NCBI RefSeq assembly: GCF_900590885.1
Contig: NZ_UUON01000033.1
Span: 266,206-330,205 of the forward strand
Reading direction: 5' to 3'
Length of the DNA: 64,000 nt
DNA from: Pseudomonas viridiflava
GTDB taxonomy: Bacteria > Pseudomonadota > Gammaproteobacteria > Pseudomonadales > Pseudomonadaceae
The notes under the pieces are model-generated. The model was not told the origin of the DNA. It saw only the letters and a program-made list of their open reading frames with translations, and ran no database searches. Both the position numbers and the translations under genes were made by a program. Numbering within the stretch: the stretch's first letter is position 1; each line of letters opens with the position of its first letter. Positions 53,194-62,540 of this stretch are shown piece by piece.

Positions 53194-54753
53194 TCAGTCC
53201 TGCATTTCGGTCTGGCGTTCGACAGGGTCGATCAGCACGGCTTTCTGCTGGCGCACCAGCAGGTCGAGAATCTCTTCCTGGCGATCACCAAGAACGCCGG
53301 AGAAGCTGATGCCACTGGATTTGGTCGGCGCCAGCATCGACACGCGGTACAGCTCGATGCTCAACGGCGAGTCAATCGACAGCGGCCCGCTGCCGTTACC
53401 GGCCAGTTCACCGCCGACCACGATCAGCGAGACCTTGGCGTCGAACGGGTCGAGGGCGATGTCGCGGTCGGTGTCGGTCAGATCCTTGATGTGGCCGTAC
53501 ACGCCGGTCAGGCCGTTGGCCATCGAGGTGTTTTCGTACAGCTTGATGTTCACGCTGTTGCGCACGCGGATACCGTGGCGACGGTTGCTGATCACCTTGT
53601 TGCCCCACAGCAGGTTGTCGCCGCTCTCATAGAGGGTGATGCCGTCAGTGTGGTTACGGTAGAACTCGTTGTCGGCCACGATGTTGTTGACGCTGTTACG
53701 GTCGAGTACCAGGCCCGAGAGCTTGTTGTCGTAGCTGCGGTTGTTGAAGATGAAGCTGTCGTTCACTTCCCGGGAAATGATGATGCCGTGCTTCTTCTTG
53801 GTGCCGTACACGGTGTTGTCCGCGATGATCAGGCCGTGGGAACGGTCATGGGGGTCAATGCCGTAGACGATGTTGTCTTTGTAGGTATTGCCCTTGATCA
53901 CAAAGCCCGTGGTTTCGTAGCAGTAGAAGCCGTACCACATGTCCGAGAACTCGGAATCGATGATCCAGCCGGTCGGCTCAGGGCGCTTGAGCACCTTGGC
54001 CATGTTCGGCGTGTACTGGGAAATACTCACCCCGTACGACTTACTGTTGGCGTAGCCGAAGCTGGCCATCTTGGTCTTGGAGATATAAGTCTCGGTGCCG
54101 CCCCAGGCCAGCAGGAAAGGGCGGAATTCCTTCGGCGACTTGAACAGCGCCGGGCCGTTGGCCTTCTCGTCCCAGCCGGTGACTTTGGTGTCGTGCACGA
54201 ACAGTTGGCCGTCGTTGATCAGGAACGAACCGGCTTGCTGCGACAGGCGCAGCTCCTGGGTCTTCTTATCGATTTCAAGGATGCCCTTGCGCCCGACCAC
54301 GATCGGCAGCTTGGCCAGGAACACGCCCGGCGAGGTTTCGCTGAGGTACTGCTTGGGCACTTTGCCGAGCAGGTCCTTGAGGTTCATGTAGCCGTCGTCA
54401 ACGAAGATCGCCTGGGGAATGCCGTGCTGGCGCACCACCCATTCGGCCATCTTGTTGTCACCGCCGATAAAGTCCTTGAGGGCGTCTTCCTGCATCATGC
54501 GGCGGATGCTGATTTTGCCCGGCTTGGGTCGCACGATTTTCTTTTCCATCGCGGCGGCGGTGTAGCCCGACAGGTCCGGCAGGGCCGGCTTGGCCATTTC
54601 CAGCGGCGCGGTGGGCGGGCTGGAAATGGTGTAGGTCTTGGCCTGTTGCAGTTCTTTGGCGATAGTCGGCGCCTTGACCTGCTGCGCGGTGTCGGCGAAG
54701 GCTGTGGCGCTGGCCATCAGCATCGCGGTCACCAGCAAGCGTTTAGGAATCAT
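53194..54753 (-). CDS. algG: Mannuronan C5-epimerase AlgG
   Basis: A 519-residue periplasmic epimerase that converts mannuronate to guluronate in the polymer. It has a signal peptide (LLVTAMLMASATAFA) and a long right-handed beta helix with repeated N-rich turns (DNTVYGTKKKHGIIIS, DNEFYRNHTDGITLY, NKVISNRRHGIRV). The catalytic motif DPHDRSHG is near residue 330. GGGAG lies eight bases before the ATG at 54753; an ATG at 54768 touching the algE stop is less likely. Confidence 0.96.
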   Translation of the reverse strand: MIPKRLLVTAMLMASATAFADTAQQVKAPTIAKELQQAKTYTISSPPTAPLEMAKPALPDLSGYTAAAMEKKIVRPKPGKISIRRMMQEDALKDFIGGDNKMAEWVVRQHGIPQAIFVDDGYMNLKDLLGKVPKQYLSETSPGVFLAKLPIVVGRKGILEIDKKTQELRLSQQAGSFLINDGQLFVHDTKVTGWDEKANGPALFKSPKEFRPFLLAWGGTETYISKTKMASFGYANSKSYGVSISQYTPNMAKVLKRPEPTGWIIDSEFSDMWYGFYCYETTGFVIKGNTYKDNIVYGIDPHDRSHGLIIADNTVYGTKKKHGIIISREVNDSFIFNNRSYDNKLSGLVLDRNSVNNIVADNEFYRNHTDGITLYESGDNLLWGNKVISNRRHGIRVRNSVNIKLYENTSMANGLTGVYGHIKDLTDTDRDIALDPFDAKVSLIVVGGELAGNGSGPLSIDSPLSIELYRVSMLAPTKSSGISFSGVLGDRQEEILDLLVRQQKAVLIDPVERQTEMQD

Positions 54754-54767
54754 TGCGCAGGCTCCCA

Positions 54768-56255
54768 TCAGAATTTCCAGATCACGTCGACAAAGGCGCG
54801 ATGCATGTACGAGTCGACCTGGCTGCCATAGGCATCACCCGGCTTGAACACGCCGGCACGAAAGCGCACCAGCGCCGACGGTTCGTCGATCGACTGGCTC
54901 AGCGCAGCCGGCAACAGGCCGGTCTTGAAGTACTTGGTGACGACCAAATCCATCTCTTGGCCGAGGTCCTTCTTGCCATCTTCAAGGGGCAGGGAGGTGC
55001 TGGACAGGATCGCGCCGGTCACGTCGTCGGTGTTGTTCTGCACGGCATCGATGCCGTTGCTGCCCACCGGCTTGTTACCGTCGACGCGCCAGAACTTGTG
55101 GTACACCAGGCTGGCGTCGTAGTCCTCGCGCAGTTGCCAGGAACCGAACAGGCTCATGGACTGCATGTTGTTCATCTCGCCCCGGAAGGCTTCGCCGAAG
55201 CGGTGCACGCGCGACTGGGTGCCGGTGAAGTTCGAACGGTTGCTTTGCAGGCCGTTCTGTTCGTACTCGGCGCTGGCGCGGGCGTAGGCCGCACCTACTT
55301 GCCACTGTGGGTCCAGACGCAGGCGGATACCCAGGTCGGTGGCCCAGCCATTCACGTCATCGCTGCGCTTGGCCTGTGCGGGGCGGTTGCCGTCGGCGGT
55401 CAAGGCGTTGACCGTGTCGCGGTCGCCCTGCATGCCGGTGACGCTGGCCCAGTAGTTGACCGTGTTGGTGTTGCGCCAGTTGTAGGCGTCGCTGTTGGCT
55501 TCGATGCCGAGCCAGGTCAGGTCGCCGTTCTCGCGCTTGTCCAGCGAGTCGGTGGCCACGCCCGGTTCCGGATAGTCGAGCTTGCCGTCGTCGTGGGTGT
55601 GGTGCGCGCGCAGGCCGATCCACTGCCCCGGCGTCCACTGGTAGGCGGCGTCGGCGTAGAGGTGCTGGCGGTCCTTGTCCTTGGGCGACAGTTCCTTGAG
55701 GTCGGTGCGGTATTCGCTGAAGCGTTCGGCGACGCCGACATTGGCCTTGAGCAGGGTGGTGTCGAAGGTCCAGTTCAGCGCTTCGATGTTGGTGTCGCGC
55801 CATTGGCCGTCGTCATTGCGCAGGCGTTGGCGGCCGAACTTGAGGATCTCGCCGGGGTAGGGCGTGAAGCCGCCGTAGGCAACCCAGAACTCGCGCATCG
55901 CCAGGTAGTTTTTCTTGCTCTTGCGGTCGTCGTTACTGGTCTGTTGGGTAGCGTCATCGGAGGACTGTTGCAGGGTGTCGGTCTCGATGATGTCGCTGGA
56001 CACGACCGCCTGGCCCATGGCGTAGGCGCTCCAGTTGCCGCTTTCGCCGTAGATCCACGGGCGCAGGTCGAGGCCGATGCCGTTGACGTCGCCGCCTTTC
56101 TGGGTGCCGAGGTCGCGGTCATCTTCGGACTGCGCGGTGGCTTTGACTTCCAGGCCGAAGTTCTTGGCTTCGGTCAGCGCGGCCAGGGTCGGGCACGACC
56201 ACAGCAGGGCGAAGGTCAGGCCGATACCGGCCTTGACGAATGGGTTGAGCTTCAT
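54768..56255 (-). CDS. algE: Alginate export outer-membrane porin AlgE
   Basis: A 495-residue outer-membrane protein forming the alginate exit channel. It has a signal peptide (GIGLTFALLWSCPTLAA) and alternating beta-strand sequence throughout, ending in FVDVIWKF with the C-terminal Phe of a barrel protein. Its length matches the 18-stranded AlgE of P. aeruginosa (about 490). FGRQRLRNDDGQWRDTNIEA is a conserved family block. It overlaps algK by four bases. Confidence 0.96.
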   Translation of the reverse strand: MKLNPFVKAGIGLTFALLWSCPTLAALTEAKNFGLEVKATAQSEDDRDLGTQKGGDVNGIGLDLRPWIYGESGNWSAYAMGQAVVSSDIIETDTLQQSSDDATQQTSNDDRKSKKNYLAMREFWVAYGGFTPYPGEILKFGRQRLRNDDGQWRDTNIEALNWTFDTTLLKANVGVAERFSEYRTDLKELSPKDKDRQHLYADAAYQWTPGQWIGLRAHHTHDDGKLDYPEPGVATDSLDKRENGDLTWLGIEANSDAYNWRNTNTVNYWASVTGMQGDRDTVNALTADGNRPAQAKRSDDVNGWATDLGIRLRLDPQWQVGAAYARASAEYEQNGLQSNRSNFTGTQSRVHRFGEAFRGEMNNMQSMSLFGSWQLREDYDASLVYHKFWRVDGNKPVGSNGIDAVQNNTDDVTGAILSSTSLPLEDGKKDLGQEMDLVVTKYFKTGLLPAALSQSIDEPSALVRFRAGVFKPGDAYGSQVDSYMHRAFVDVIWKF

Positions 56256-57646
56256 AGGGATTCCTCACCTTCGTCTTCTTCATCCAGGGCGTGCAGCTGC
56301 AACGTGCTCTGGGCCAGGGTGCCGCGTGCGGCCAGTTCCTGTTGCACCAGGCGTTGGCCTTGGGCGCGTTGTTCCGGCGTCAGGGGCGCTTCGAGCTGGG
56401 TGGCCAGGTCAGTGGCTTGCGGCGTGTCCTGGGCTTTGGCCAGCTGGCTGAAGACGTAGGCGTTCAATGGGTCGGGCTTGGTGCCCTTGCCTTGGGAAAA
56501 CAATTGGGCGATGGCGAAATCGGCGCTGTTCTGGCCGTTGCGCGCAGCGGTCAGCAGGTGGTCGAGGGCTTTTTGCGGGTAGACCTTGCCCAGGTAGCCA
56601 CGGCGGTAGATCTGGCCGAGGTAGTAATCGGCGGCGACTTCCTTGCCCACGGCTTTTTCGAAGTGCGCTTCAGCGGCTTTGGCATCCGCCGGCACCCACT
56701 TGCCTTCGTAGTAGAGCTTGCCCAACAGCAATTCGGCGCGCGGCTGGTCGGCGGCGCGGCCGTTGTCCAGGTACTTCATCATCTGGTCGACGTCGCCCAG
56801 TTCCGGGAAGTCGTAGAGCAGTTGCGCCAGGCTGACCCAGGAAGCGGGGTAGCCGGGGGCGATTTTTTCCAGCAGGGCCTGGGCGGTTTTTTCGTCCGGC
56901 TGGCCGAGGCTGGCATCGCCGAGCACGCGGGCAACGCTGTCGACGCGCTGGGCGCTGACGGTGCCACGGCTGTAGCCGGCTTCCATCTGCTTGAGCAACT
57001 CGGCCTGTTTTTCCGGCGCGGCTTGTTTCTGGTAGACCGTGGCCAGCTCGACGTAGCAGATGTCGGTGGTGTTCAGCGCGGCTTTGCAGATGCGCTCCAC
57101 GTCAGCCAGGTGCTGGTCGTAGGTGTCCTGGGTGCGATACAGCAGGACCTGGGCCAGGCCGGCTTCCGGGTAACCGGCGGCCTGCCATTGGCTGATCTGC
57201 TGCTGAGCGTTCACGTTAGGGAAGCTGTGCGGGTATTGCAGGTACAGCATCGCCAAGGGGATCAGGGTGTTGCCTTCGCCATTGGCAAAGGCTTTTTTCA
57301 GCAGGCCTTCGGCCTCGTGGTGCTCGGCTTCGGTGCTGCCCGGCTTGGCCACCAGCAGGCGACCCAGGCGTGCCTGGGCACGCGGCGAAGTATCGGCGGC
57401 CGCGCGGTAGGTGGCTTCGGCCTGTTTGATTTGCGCCGGGTCACGGGTACCGACCTGGATATCGGCCAGGCCCACTTGGGCCTCGCTGTAACCCAGCTCC
57501 GCCAGCTGCTGGTAGTTCTGCTGGGCGGTCACGGTGTCGCCGCGCTTGAGGGCTTCGTTGGCCAGGCGCTGGTCGGGTAGACCGGCGCAACCGGCCAGGG
57601 CAATGGCCAGCGCCAATGGAACCGGCAGGGATCTAAGGGCGCTCAT
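56252..57646 (-). CDS. algK: Alginate biosynthesis lipoprotein AlgK
   Basis: A 464-residue outer-membrane lipoprotein. The lipobox is ALAGC at about residues 16-20. The rest consists of helix-turn-helix Sel1/TPR-like repeats (AQLLYDFPELGDVDQMMKYL, LGKLYYEGKWVPADAKAAEA). AlgK is a scaffold that places AlgE and contacts AlgX in the periplasmic export complex. P. aeruginosa AlgK is about 475 residues. The ATG is two bases after the alg44 stop. Confidence 0.94.
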   Translation of the reverse strand: MSALRSLPVPLALAIALAGCAGLPDQRLANEALKRGDTVTAQQNYQQLAELGYSEAQVGLADIQVGTRDPAQIKQAEATYRAAADTSPRAQARLGRLLVAKPGSTEAEHHEAEGLLKKAFANGEGNTLIPLAMLYLQYPHSFPNVNAQQQISQWQAAGYPEAGLAQVLLYRTQDTYDQHLADVERICKAALNTTDICYVELATVYQKQAAPEKQAELLKQMEAGYSRGTVSAQRVDSVARVLGDASLGQPDEKTAQALLEKIAPGYPASWVSLAQLLYDFPELGDVDQMMKYLDNGRAADQPRAELLLGKLYYEGKWVPADAKAAEAHFEKAVGKEVAADYYLGQIYRRGYLGKVYPQKALDHLLTAARNGQNSADFAIAQLFSQGKGTKPDPLNAYVFSQLAKAQDTPQATDLATQLEAPLTPEQRAQGQRLVQQELAARGTLAQSTLQLHALDEEDEGEESL

Positions 57647-57648
57647 GA

Positions 57649-58815
57649 TTAAAGACCCGCAGCCATGGCTTTATCGATCAGCCAGTTCAGCGAAGGGCCA
57701 CGGTCGCTGGTGACTTCCACCGGGCGGCCGGCGAAGGCGCTGTCCAGCGGTGCGTCAGGCTTGATCTGCACGCGAATGTCGGACGACAGGTCGGCGCTGT
57801 TCAGGCTGGTGCTGCTGACGATGGTGCCGGTGCGCAGTTGTTCTTCGTCGGCCACCTGGAAGCTCACCGGGGTACCTGGGCGCACGTCGGCGAACTGGCG
57901 ATAGGTGAAGCGTGCTTCCACGTTGGCCTGGCTGCCGCGTGGCACCAGCTGGAAGATCACATCGCCTTTGCTGGCGTACTGGCCGTCGGCGACCATTTGC
58001 TGGGCGACCACGCAATCGCATGGGGAGGTGAGGGTGCCGGTCATTTGCTTGCCGAACAGCTCTTCAACCTTGGCCGGTTGCAGCTGGTCTTCGTCCAGGT
58101 GGCCCTTGAGCACGTCGAGCATGCTGGTGCTGAAGGTCGCCAGCGGCGCGCCTTTGGCGGCGATCGCGTCACCTTTGAGCAGGCTTTGCACGGTGCCGTC
58201 GCGTGGCATGGTCACGTTCATGCCGGGTACGCTGACCAGGCCGGCCTGGGCGTGGCTGACGAAGTACATGCCATACACCGACTTGAACACGAAGCCGAAT
58301 GCGGCCAGACCGACGATGAAGATACCGGCGCTGAATACCACGGCGCGCAGGCGACCGAATGCGGTCATGCCGCTGCCGCTGTCCTTGACCTTGCGTGCCT
58401 TGGTGAAGTTGTCGCGTTGCAGGGTGGCCAACACGTCGCCCATGGACACGATGTCGCCGGACAGGTGCGAGGTGATCAGGTGGCGCAGGGTGGAAATATC
58501 CTGCTGCTCCAGGTTCTGGAACTGGCAACCGGTGCGCCCGCTCTGGCGGTCGTAGGAGCGGATCTGCAGCTCAACGTCCATCGCCAGGCCGAGGTTATCG
58601 ATCACAAACTGCAGGCGGCCTTTGTGCACTTCGCCAACATTCAGCGGCTGGGTGGCGGTAAACGCCAGGCCGCCGGCGGACAGGTCGATCACCCGCGCTT
58701 CGGTGGGTTTGCCGTCATTGCCGAAAAAGCGCAGCTTGGCCGGGATTTTGACCCGGGCGTGCTGACGCTGGGCTTCGGATTCGTGGACAACGTTGACGTT
58801 TGCTGGGCTGTTCAT
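57649..58815 (-). CDS. alg44: Alginate copolymerase c-di-GMP receptor Alg44
   Basis: A 388-residue membrane protein. The cytoplasmic N-terminal PilZ domain holds the c-di-GMP-binding RxxxR in RQHARVKIPAKLRF and the DxSxxG in VIDLSAGGLAF. One membrane helix (VVFSAGIFIVGLAAFGFVF) separates it from a periplasmic HlyD-like part (MPRDGTVQSLLKGDAIAAKG, CDCVVAQQMVADGQY). It activates Alg8 when c-di-GMP is bound. The intact binding residues suggest the control is functional here. Confidence 0.96.
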   Translation of the reverse strand: MNSPANVNVVHESEAQRQHARVKIPAKLRFFGNDGKPTEARVIDLSAGGLAFTATQPLNVGEVHKGRLQFVIDNLGLAMDVELQIRSYDRQSGRTGCQFQNLEQQDISTLRHLITSHLSGDIVSMGDVLATLQRDNFTKARKVKDSGSGMTAFGRLRAVVFSAGIFIVGLAAFGFVFKSVYGMYFVSHAQAGLVSVPGMNVTMPRDGTVQSLLKGDAIAAKGAPLATFSTSMLDVLKGHLDEDQLQPAKVEELFGKQMTGTLTSPCDCVVAQQMVADGQYASKGDVIFQLVPRGSQANVEARFTYRQFADVRPGTPVSFQVADEEQLRTGTIVSSTSLNSADLSSDIRVQIKPDAPLDSAFAGRPVEVTSDRGPSLNWLIDKAMAAGL

Positions 58816-58852
58816 AGTGTTCGATTTCCTAGTTAATTCAGGCTTGGCTGGG

Positions 58853-60334
58853 TCAGACCATCATCAGCAACACGGCAACGAAGATGCTGCCGGCGGAGAA
58901 GGTCATGGTCCGAGACGACCAGGTGTTGAACCAACGTTGAAAGCTGGCCAAATCGCGGGTCAGTTTGGTGTCCTGGCGGGTCCAGGACTGTTGATCAAGG
59001 CGGAAGAACACGTAGATCTTCACCAGCGCGCCCATGATCTGGTTGTAATAGAGAATCGCCGGGTAGGCCGGGCCGATCTTGTGGCCGGAGCACGACAGCA
59101 GCAGGGTCAGGATCAGGCGGGTGATACCGATCCACAGCAGGTACGCGAGAATGAACGCGCCGCCGTACTTGAAGGTGGCGATGATGGCCACGGTCAGGCC
59201 GAGCAGCGAGGTCCACATCGACACGCGCTGGTCGAACAGCACCACGCTGGTGAACAGGCCGAGGCGGCGTACACCCAGGCCCAGGGCACGGGAGTTCTGG
59301 CGCAGGTTATTGCCGTACCAGCGGAACATCAGCTTGCGGCTGGCCTTGATAAAGCTCTTTTCCGGCGGGTGTTCCACGGTGTTGATCGCGGCGTCCGGCA
59401 CGTAGAAGGTGTCGTAGCCCAGGCGCATCAGGCTGAACCAGCTGGACTTGTCATCACCGGTGAGGAACTTGAAGCGGCCCAGGCGCCAGTGTTGCAGCGA
59501 GTCGCTTTCCACGTCGGCGATAAAGCCAGGGTCGGTGACCACGCTGGCACGGAACACCGACATGCGCCCGGTCATGGTCAGCACGCGCTTGGACAGGGCC
59601 ATGGAGCACATGTTGATGTGACGCTGGGCGAAACGCAGCTTGTGCCATTCGCTCATGATGTAGCCGCCGCGTACTTCGCAGAACTCGTTGGTGGTCAGGC
59701 CGCCGACATTGCCGAACAGCTGGAACCACGGCACGGTCTTGCGTACGACGCCCTCGGCGAGCACGGTGTCGCCGTCGATCACAGCCACGACGGCGCGGTC
59801 GTCCGGCAGGTGGCGGGAGATGGCGCGAAAACCGAAGGCCAGGCCGTCACGCTTGCCGGTACCGGCGATGCGCACGAAGTCGAGCTTCACGTGCTCCGGC
59901 GGGTTCATGCGTTCCCACAGGCTTTTCACCAAAAGCTCATCGGACATTTCCACCAGCGAGCAGACCACGGTGGTGGGGAAGCCGCATTCGATCGCTTCGC
60001 GGATCACCGAGCTGTAGACCTGCGCGGTAGTCAGCGCGTCGATACGGAAACTGGTGACCATCAGGAACACATGGGACGGGTCGGCGGCCTTGCCCAGCTT
60101 GCGCACTTTGCGGCGCAGGTGCGGGTAGACCACGTACAGGAACAGCATGCCGCGAAAGAAATGCGTAGCACCCATCGAGTAGCGCCAGATACCGACGGCG
60201 CCAATCAGGAAAATAAAATTCTTCGACTCGGAGTCGAACGTACTCGCCGGCAGCAGCAGGGCGAGACCCATCAGCAGGCTGAGAAACAACAGCCAGCCGG
60301 CGGATTGCAGTAGTACGTGTTTTAACTTGGACAT
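58853..60334 (-). CDS. alg8: Alginate polymerase catalytic subunit Alg8 (GT2)
   Basis: A 493-residue membrane glycosyltransferase that polymerises GDP-mannuronate into polymannuronate. Membrane helices near the N-terminus (SAGWLLFLSLLMGLALLL) and in the C-terminal third flank a cytoplasmic GT2 domain with the DxD motif VIDGDTVL, ADVESDSLQHW and LTGDDKSSWF. I choose the ATG at 60334, which gives MSKLKHVLLQ and a length close to P. aeruginosa Alg8 (494). The ATG at 60343 adds three residues. Neither has a strong Shine-Dalgarno. Confidence 0.95.
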   Translation of the reverse strand: MSKLKHVLLQSAGWLLFLSLLMGLALLLPASTFDSESKNFIFLIGAVGIWRYSMGATHFFRGMLFLYVVYPHLRRKVRKLGKAADPSHVFLMVTSFRIDALTTAQVYSSVIREAIECGFPTTVVCSLVEMSDELLVKSLWERMNPPEHVKLDFVRIAGTGKRDGLAFGFRAISRHLPDDRAVVAVIDGDTVLAEGVVRKTVPWFQLFGNVGGLTTNEFCEVRGGYIMSEWHKLRFAQRHINMCSMALSKRVLTMTGRMSVFRASVVTDPGFIADVESDSLQHWRLGRFKFLTGDDKSSWFSLMRLGYDTFYVPDAAINTVEHPPEKSFIKASRKLMFRWYGNNLRQNSRALGLGVRRLGLFTSVVLFDQRVSMWTSLLGLTVAIIATFKYGGAFILAYLLWIGITRLILTLLLSCSGHKIGPAYPAILYYNQIMGALVKIYVFFRLDQQSWTRQDTKLTRDLASFQRWFNTWSSRTMTFSAGSIFVAVLLMMV

Positions 60335-60362
60335 AAGCGTCATCCGAAGGTGAAGAAGGCTC

Positions 60363-60401
60363 CGCGCTGCACGTGCTGGGGATCAGGACACGTGCAGCGC
60401 G
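60363..60401. repeat. Strong hairpin between algD and alg8
   Basis: CGCGCTGCACGTG, a 13-base loop and CACGTGCAGCGCG: a perfect 13 bp stem, 16 bp after the algD stop. No T run follows on the minus strand, so it is not a simple terminator. It could stabilise the algD message or reduce read-through into alg8. Confidence 0.85.
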
Positions 60402-60417
60402 AAACTTGCCGTTGCTG

Positions 60418-61734
60418 TTACCAGCAAATGCCTTCGGTACGGCCAGTCGTACTGGTGGCCTTGGACATGAAGCCCACCAGGTCGATCACTTGCTTGCCGT
60501 GCGGTGCGTTCTGCGCCAGGGCGCGGAATTTCTCGTCACGGTTGCCGAGGATGATCACGTCGGAGTTGTTGATCACCTCATCGAAGTCCGAGTTGAGCAG
60601 GGACGACACGTGCGGGATCTTGCCTTCGATGTAGTCCTTGTTCGCGCCGTGGACACGGGCGTACTCGACGTTGCTGTCGTAGATGCTCAGGTCGAAGCCT
60701 TTGCCGATCAGCATTTCGGCCAGCTCCACCAGCGGGCTCTCGCGCAGGTCGTCGGTGCCGGCCTTGAAGCTCAGGCCCAGCAGGGCGACTTTGCGCTTGT
60801 CGTGGCTGTTGACGATGTCGAAGGCGTTCTGCACCTGGGATTCGTTGCTGCGCATCAGCGAGTTGAGCAGCGGCGCTTCCACATCCAGGGAGCTGGCGCG
60901 GTAGGTCAGGGCGCGCACGTCTTTTGGCAGGCACGAGCCGCCGAACGCGAAGCCTGGGCGCATGTAGTACTGGGACAGGTTGAGGGTCTTGTCCTGGCAG
61001 ACCACTTCCATCACTTCACGACCATCGACGCCGACGGCCTTGGCGATGTTGCCGATTTCGTTGGCGAAGGTGACCTTGGTGGCGTGCCACACGTTGCAGG
61101 TGTACTTGATCATCTCGGCGACGGCGATGTCCTTGCGGATGATCGGCGCGTCGAGTTCTTCGTACAGCGACTGCAGGACATCACCGGAGGCTTTGTCGAA
61201 TTCGCCGATGACGGTCATCGGTGGCAGGTCGTAGTCAGCGATGGCGGTGGATTCACGCAGGAATTCCGGGTTGACCGCAACGCCGAAGTCGACGCCGGCT
61301 TTCTTGCCGGAGCAGTCTTCGAGGATCGGGATCACCACGTTGGCCACGGTACCCGGCAGCACAGTGCTGCGAACCACGACGGTGTGGCGGGTGGTCTTGT
61401 CACGCAGGACAAAACCGATCTCGCGGCACACGGCTTCGATGTAGTCGAGTTCCAGGTCGCCGTTTTTCTTGCTCGGCGTGCCGACGCAGATCATCGACAG
61501 GTCGGTATCGCGGATGGCGTCGGCGAAGTTGGTGGTGCCACGCAGCCGGCCGGTTTCGATACCCTGGCTCAACAGCTCGCCCAGACCCGGTTCAACGATT
61601 GGCGATTTGCCTGCATTGATCAGGTCGATCTTATCCTTGGAGATGTCTACGCCGACCACTTCGTGGCCACGGGCAGACAGGCAACCGGCACAGACTGCGC
61701 CAACGTAACCCAAACCAAATATGCTGATGCGCAT
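60418..61734 (-). CDS. algD: GDP-mannose 6-dehydrogenase AlgD
   Basis: A 438-residue NAD-dependent enzyme that oxidises GDP-mannose to GDP-mannuronate, the committed step of alginate synthesis. The nucleotide loop is FGLGYVGAVCAGCLSARGHE at residues 6-25, and the catalytic Cys is in GFAFGGSCLPKDVRALTYRA near residue 268. GAGG lies nine bases before the ATG. It is the first gene of the twelve-gene operon and lies behind a long untranslated region with a candidate AlgU promoter. Confidence 0.97.
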   Translation of the reverse strand: MRISIFGLGYVGAVCAGCLSARGHEVVGVDISKDKIDLINAGKSPIVEPGLGELLSQGIETGRLRGTTNFADAIRDTDLSMICVGTPSKKNGDLELDYIEAVCREIGFVLRDKTTRHTVVVRSTVLPGTVANVVIPILEDCSGKKAGVDFGVAVNPEFLRESTAIADYDLPPMTVIGEFDKASGDVLQSLYEELDAPIIRKDIAVAEMIKYTCNVWHATKVTFANEIGNIAKAVGVDGREVMEVVCQDKTLNLSQYYMRPGFAFGGSCLPKDVRALTYRASSLDVEAPLLNSLMRSNESQVQNAFDIVNSHDKRKVALLGLSFKAGTDDLRESPLVELAEMLIGKGFDLSIYDSNVEYARVHGANKDYIEGKIPHVSSLLNSDFDEVINNSDVIILGNRDEKFRALAQNAPHGKQVIDLVGFMSKATSTTGRTEGICW

Positions 61735-62220
61735 CGCATTTACCTCTTTGTCACTGAAGACGATATTAAAATCACGCCATTAGATGGCTGGAGTTCATGT
61801 TTGCAAGCGTCACAAATGCCACGGAAGTTGGGCGAATAGACGCCGACTTACCGCGTATAGGCATGTTAAATAGTGAGTGACTAACTATTGCACTCAAGTT
61901 GTGCGCAACGTGGCCTTGTTGTTGGGACCTGCCCTCAAATGCAGCCGGCCTTCCTGGGAGAAGGGCCTGGCGCCAGTGCCGCAGGGCTTTGATAGAGGCG
62001 TTAGGCCTTTAAATATCAATGCCTTGGGTTGTCTCACTGACCATTAGGGGAGGCTTAGCCCTGGCCTTATAGGGAGTAGCAAATCATCCTTGTCGCCGCT
62101 CTTAATTAATCGGTTGGCAATATGACCAATGAGTCAAAGTTTAATGTGACAACTTTGCTACTTCCGTTGGTCGCCATGTAAGTCATCTCCTACAGAAACA
62201 GAGAATTTCGTTACCGGTGG

Positions 62221-62247
62221 TATGAGCCGTGCTTTTGGACGAAGTTC
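62221..62247 (-). promoter_or_regulatory. Candidate AlgU (sigma-22) promoter of the alginate operon
   Basis: On the minus strand GAACTT, 16 bases, then TCATA. The AlgU/RpoE consensus is GAACTT-N16/17-TCTGA, and P. aeruginosa algD uses GAACTT-N17-TCCTA, so the -35 is perfect and the -10 and spacing fit. The -35 is preceded by TG as TGGAACTT. It is about 490 bp upstream of the algD ATG. Confidence 0.7.
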
Positions 62248-62506
62248 CAGACCGCCTATCTCAAGCGTGGAAATTTCTTGAAATATTAGCAAAGATGGCA
62301 CTGGTACTATATTGATAGCACTTGCTACTTGGGCCAGTAGTTGCAGGGAGTTGGCGCGCGGGGATAGTTTTGTGCCACTACTGATTAAAAAAAGTGGTGC
62401 CACTACGAAAAAAAACGACGAATGTCGAGTGAAAGAATTGTTAGAGATGCTTCAGGATATTTTTTGACGCCAAAATATTGGCGATTTGTGGGTTGGAATA
62501 CACACA

Positions 62507-62540
62507 AAATGTGGGAGGGGGCTTGCCCCCTCCCACATTT
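62507..62540. repeat. REP palindrome, copy E
   Basis: AAATGTGGGAGGGGG, CTTG, CCCCCTCCCACATTT, 23 bp after the yaaA stop. On the minus strand the stem is followed by TTTTGTGTG, so it may act as the yaaA terminator. Confidence 0.9.

Noticed and set aside
51758..56459. Three long plus-strand frames opposite algX, algG and algE
   Set aside because: Antisense by-products of codon bias; the minus-strand genes have catalytic motifs, signal peptides and operon spacing.
58793..61839. Plus-strand frames opposite alg8 and algD
   Set aside because: Antisense to conserved genes; translations have no recognisable domain.
62158..62403. 81-codon minus-strand frame upstream of algD
   Set aside because: It spans the predicted AlgU promoter, has no good ribosome site and no similarity to any family I know.
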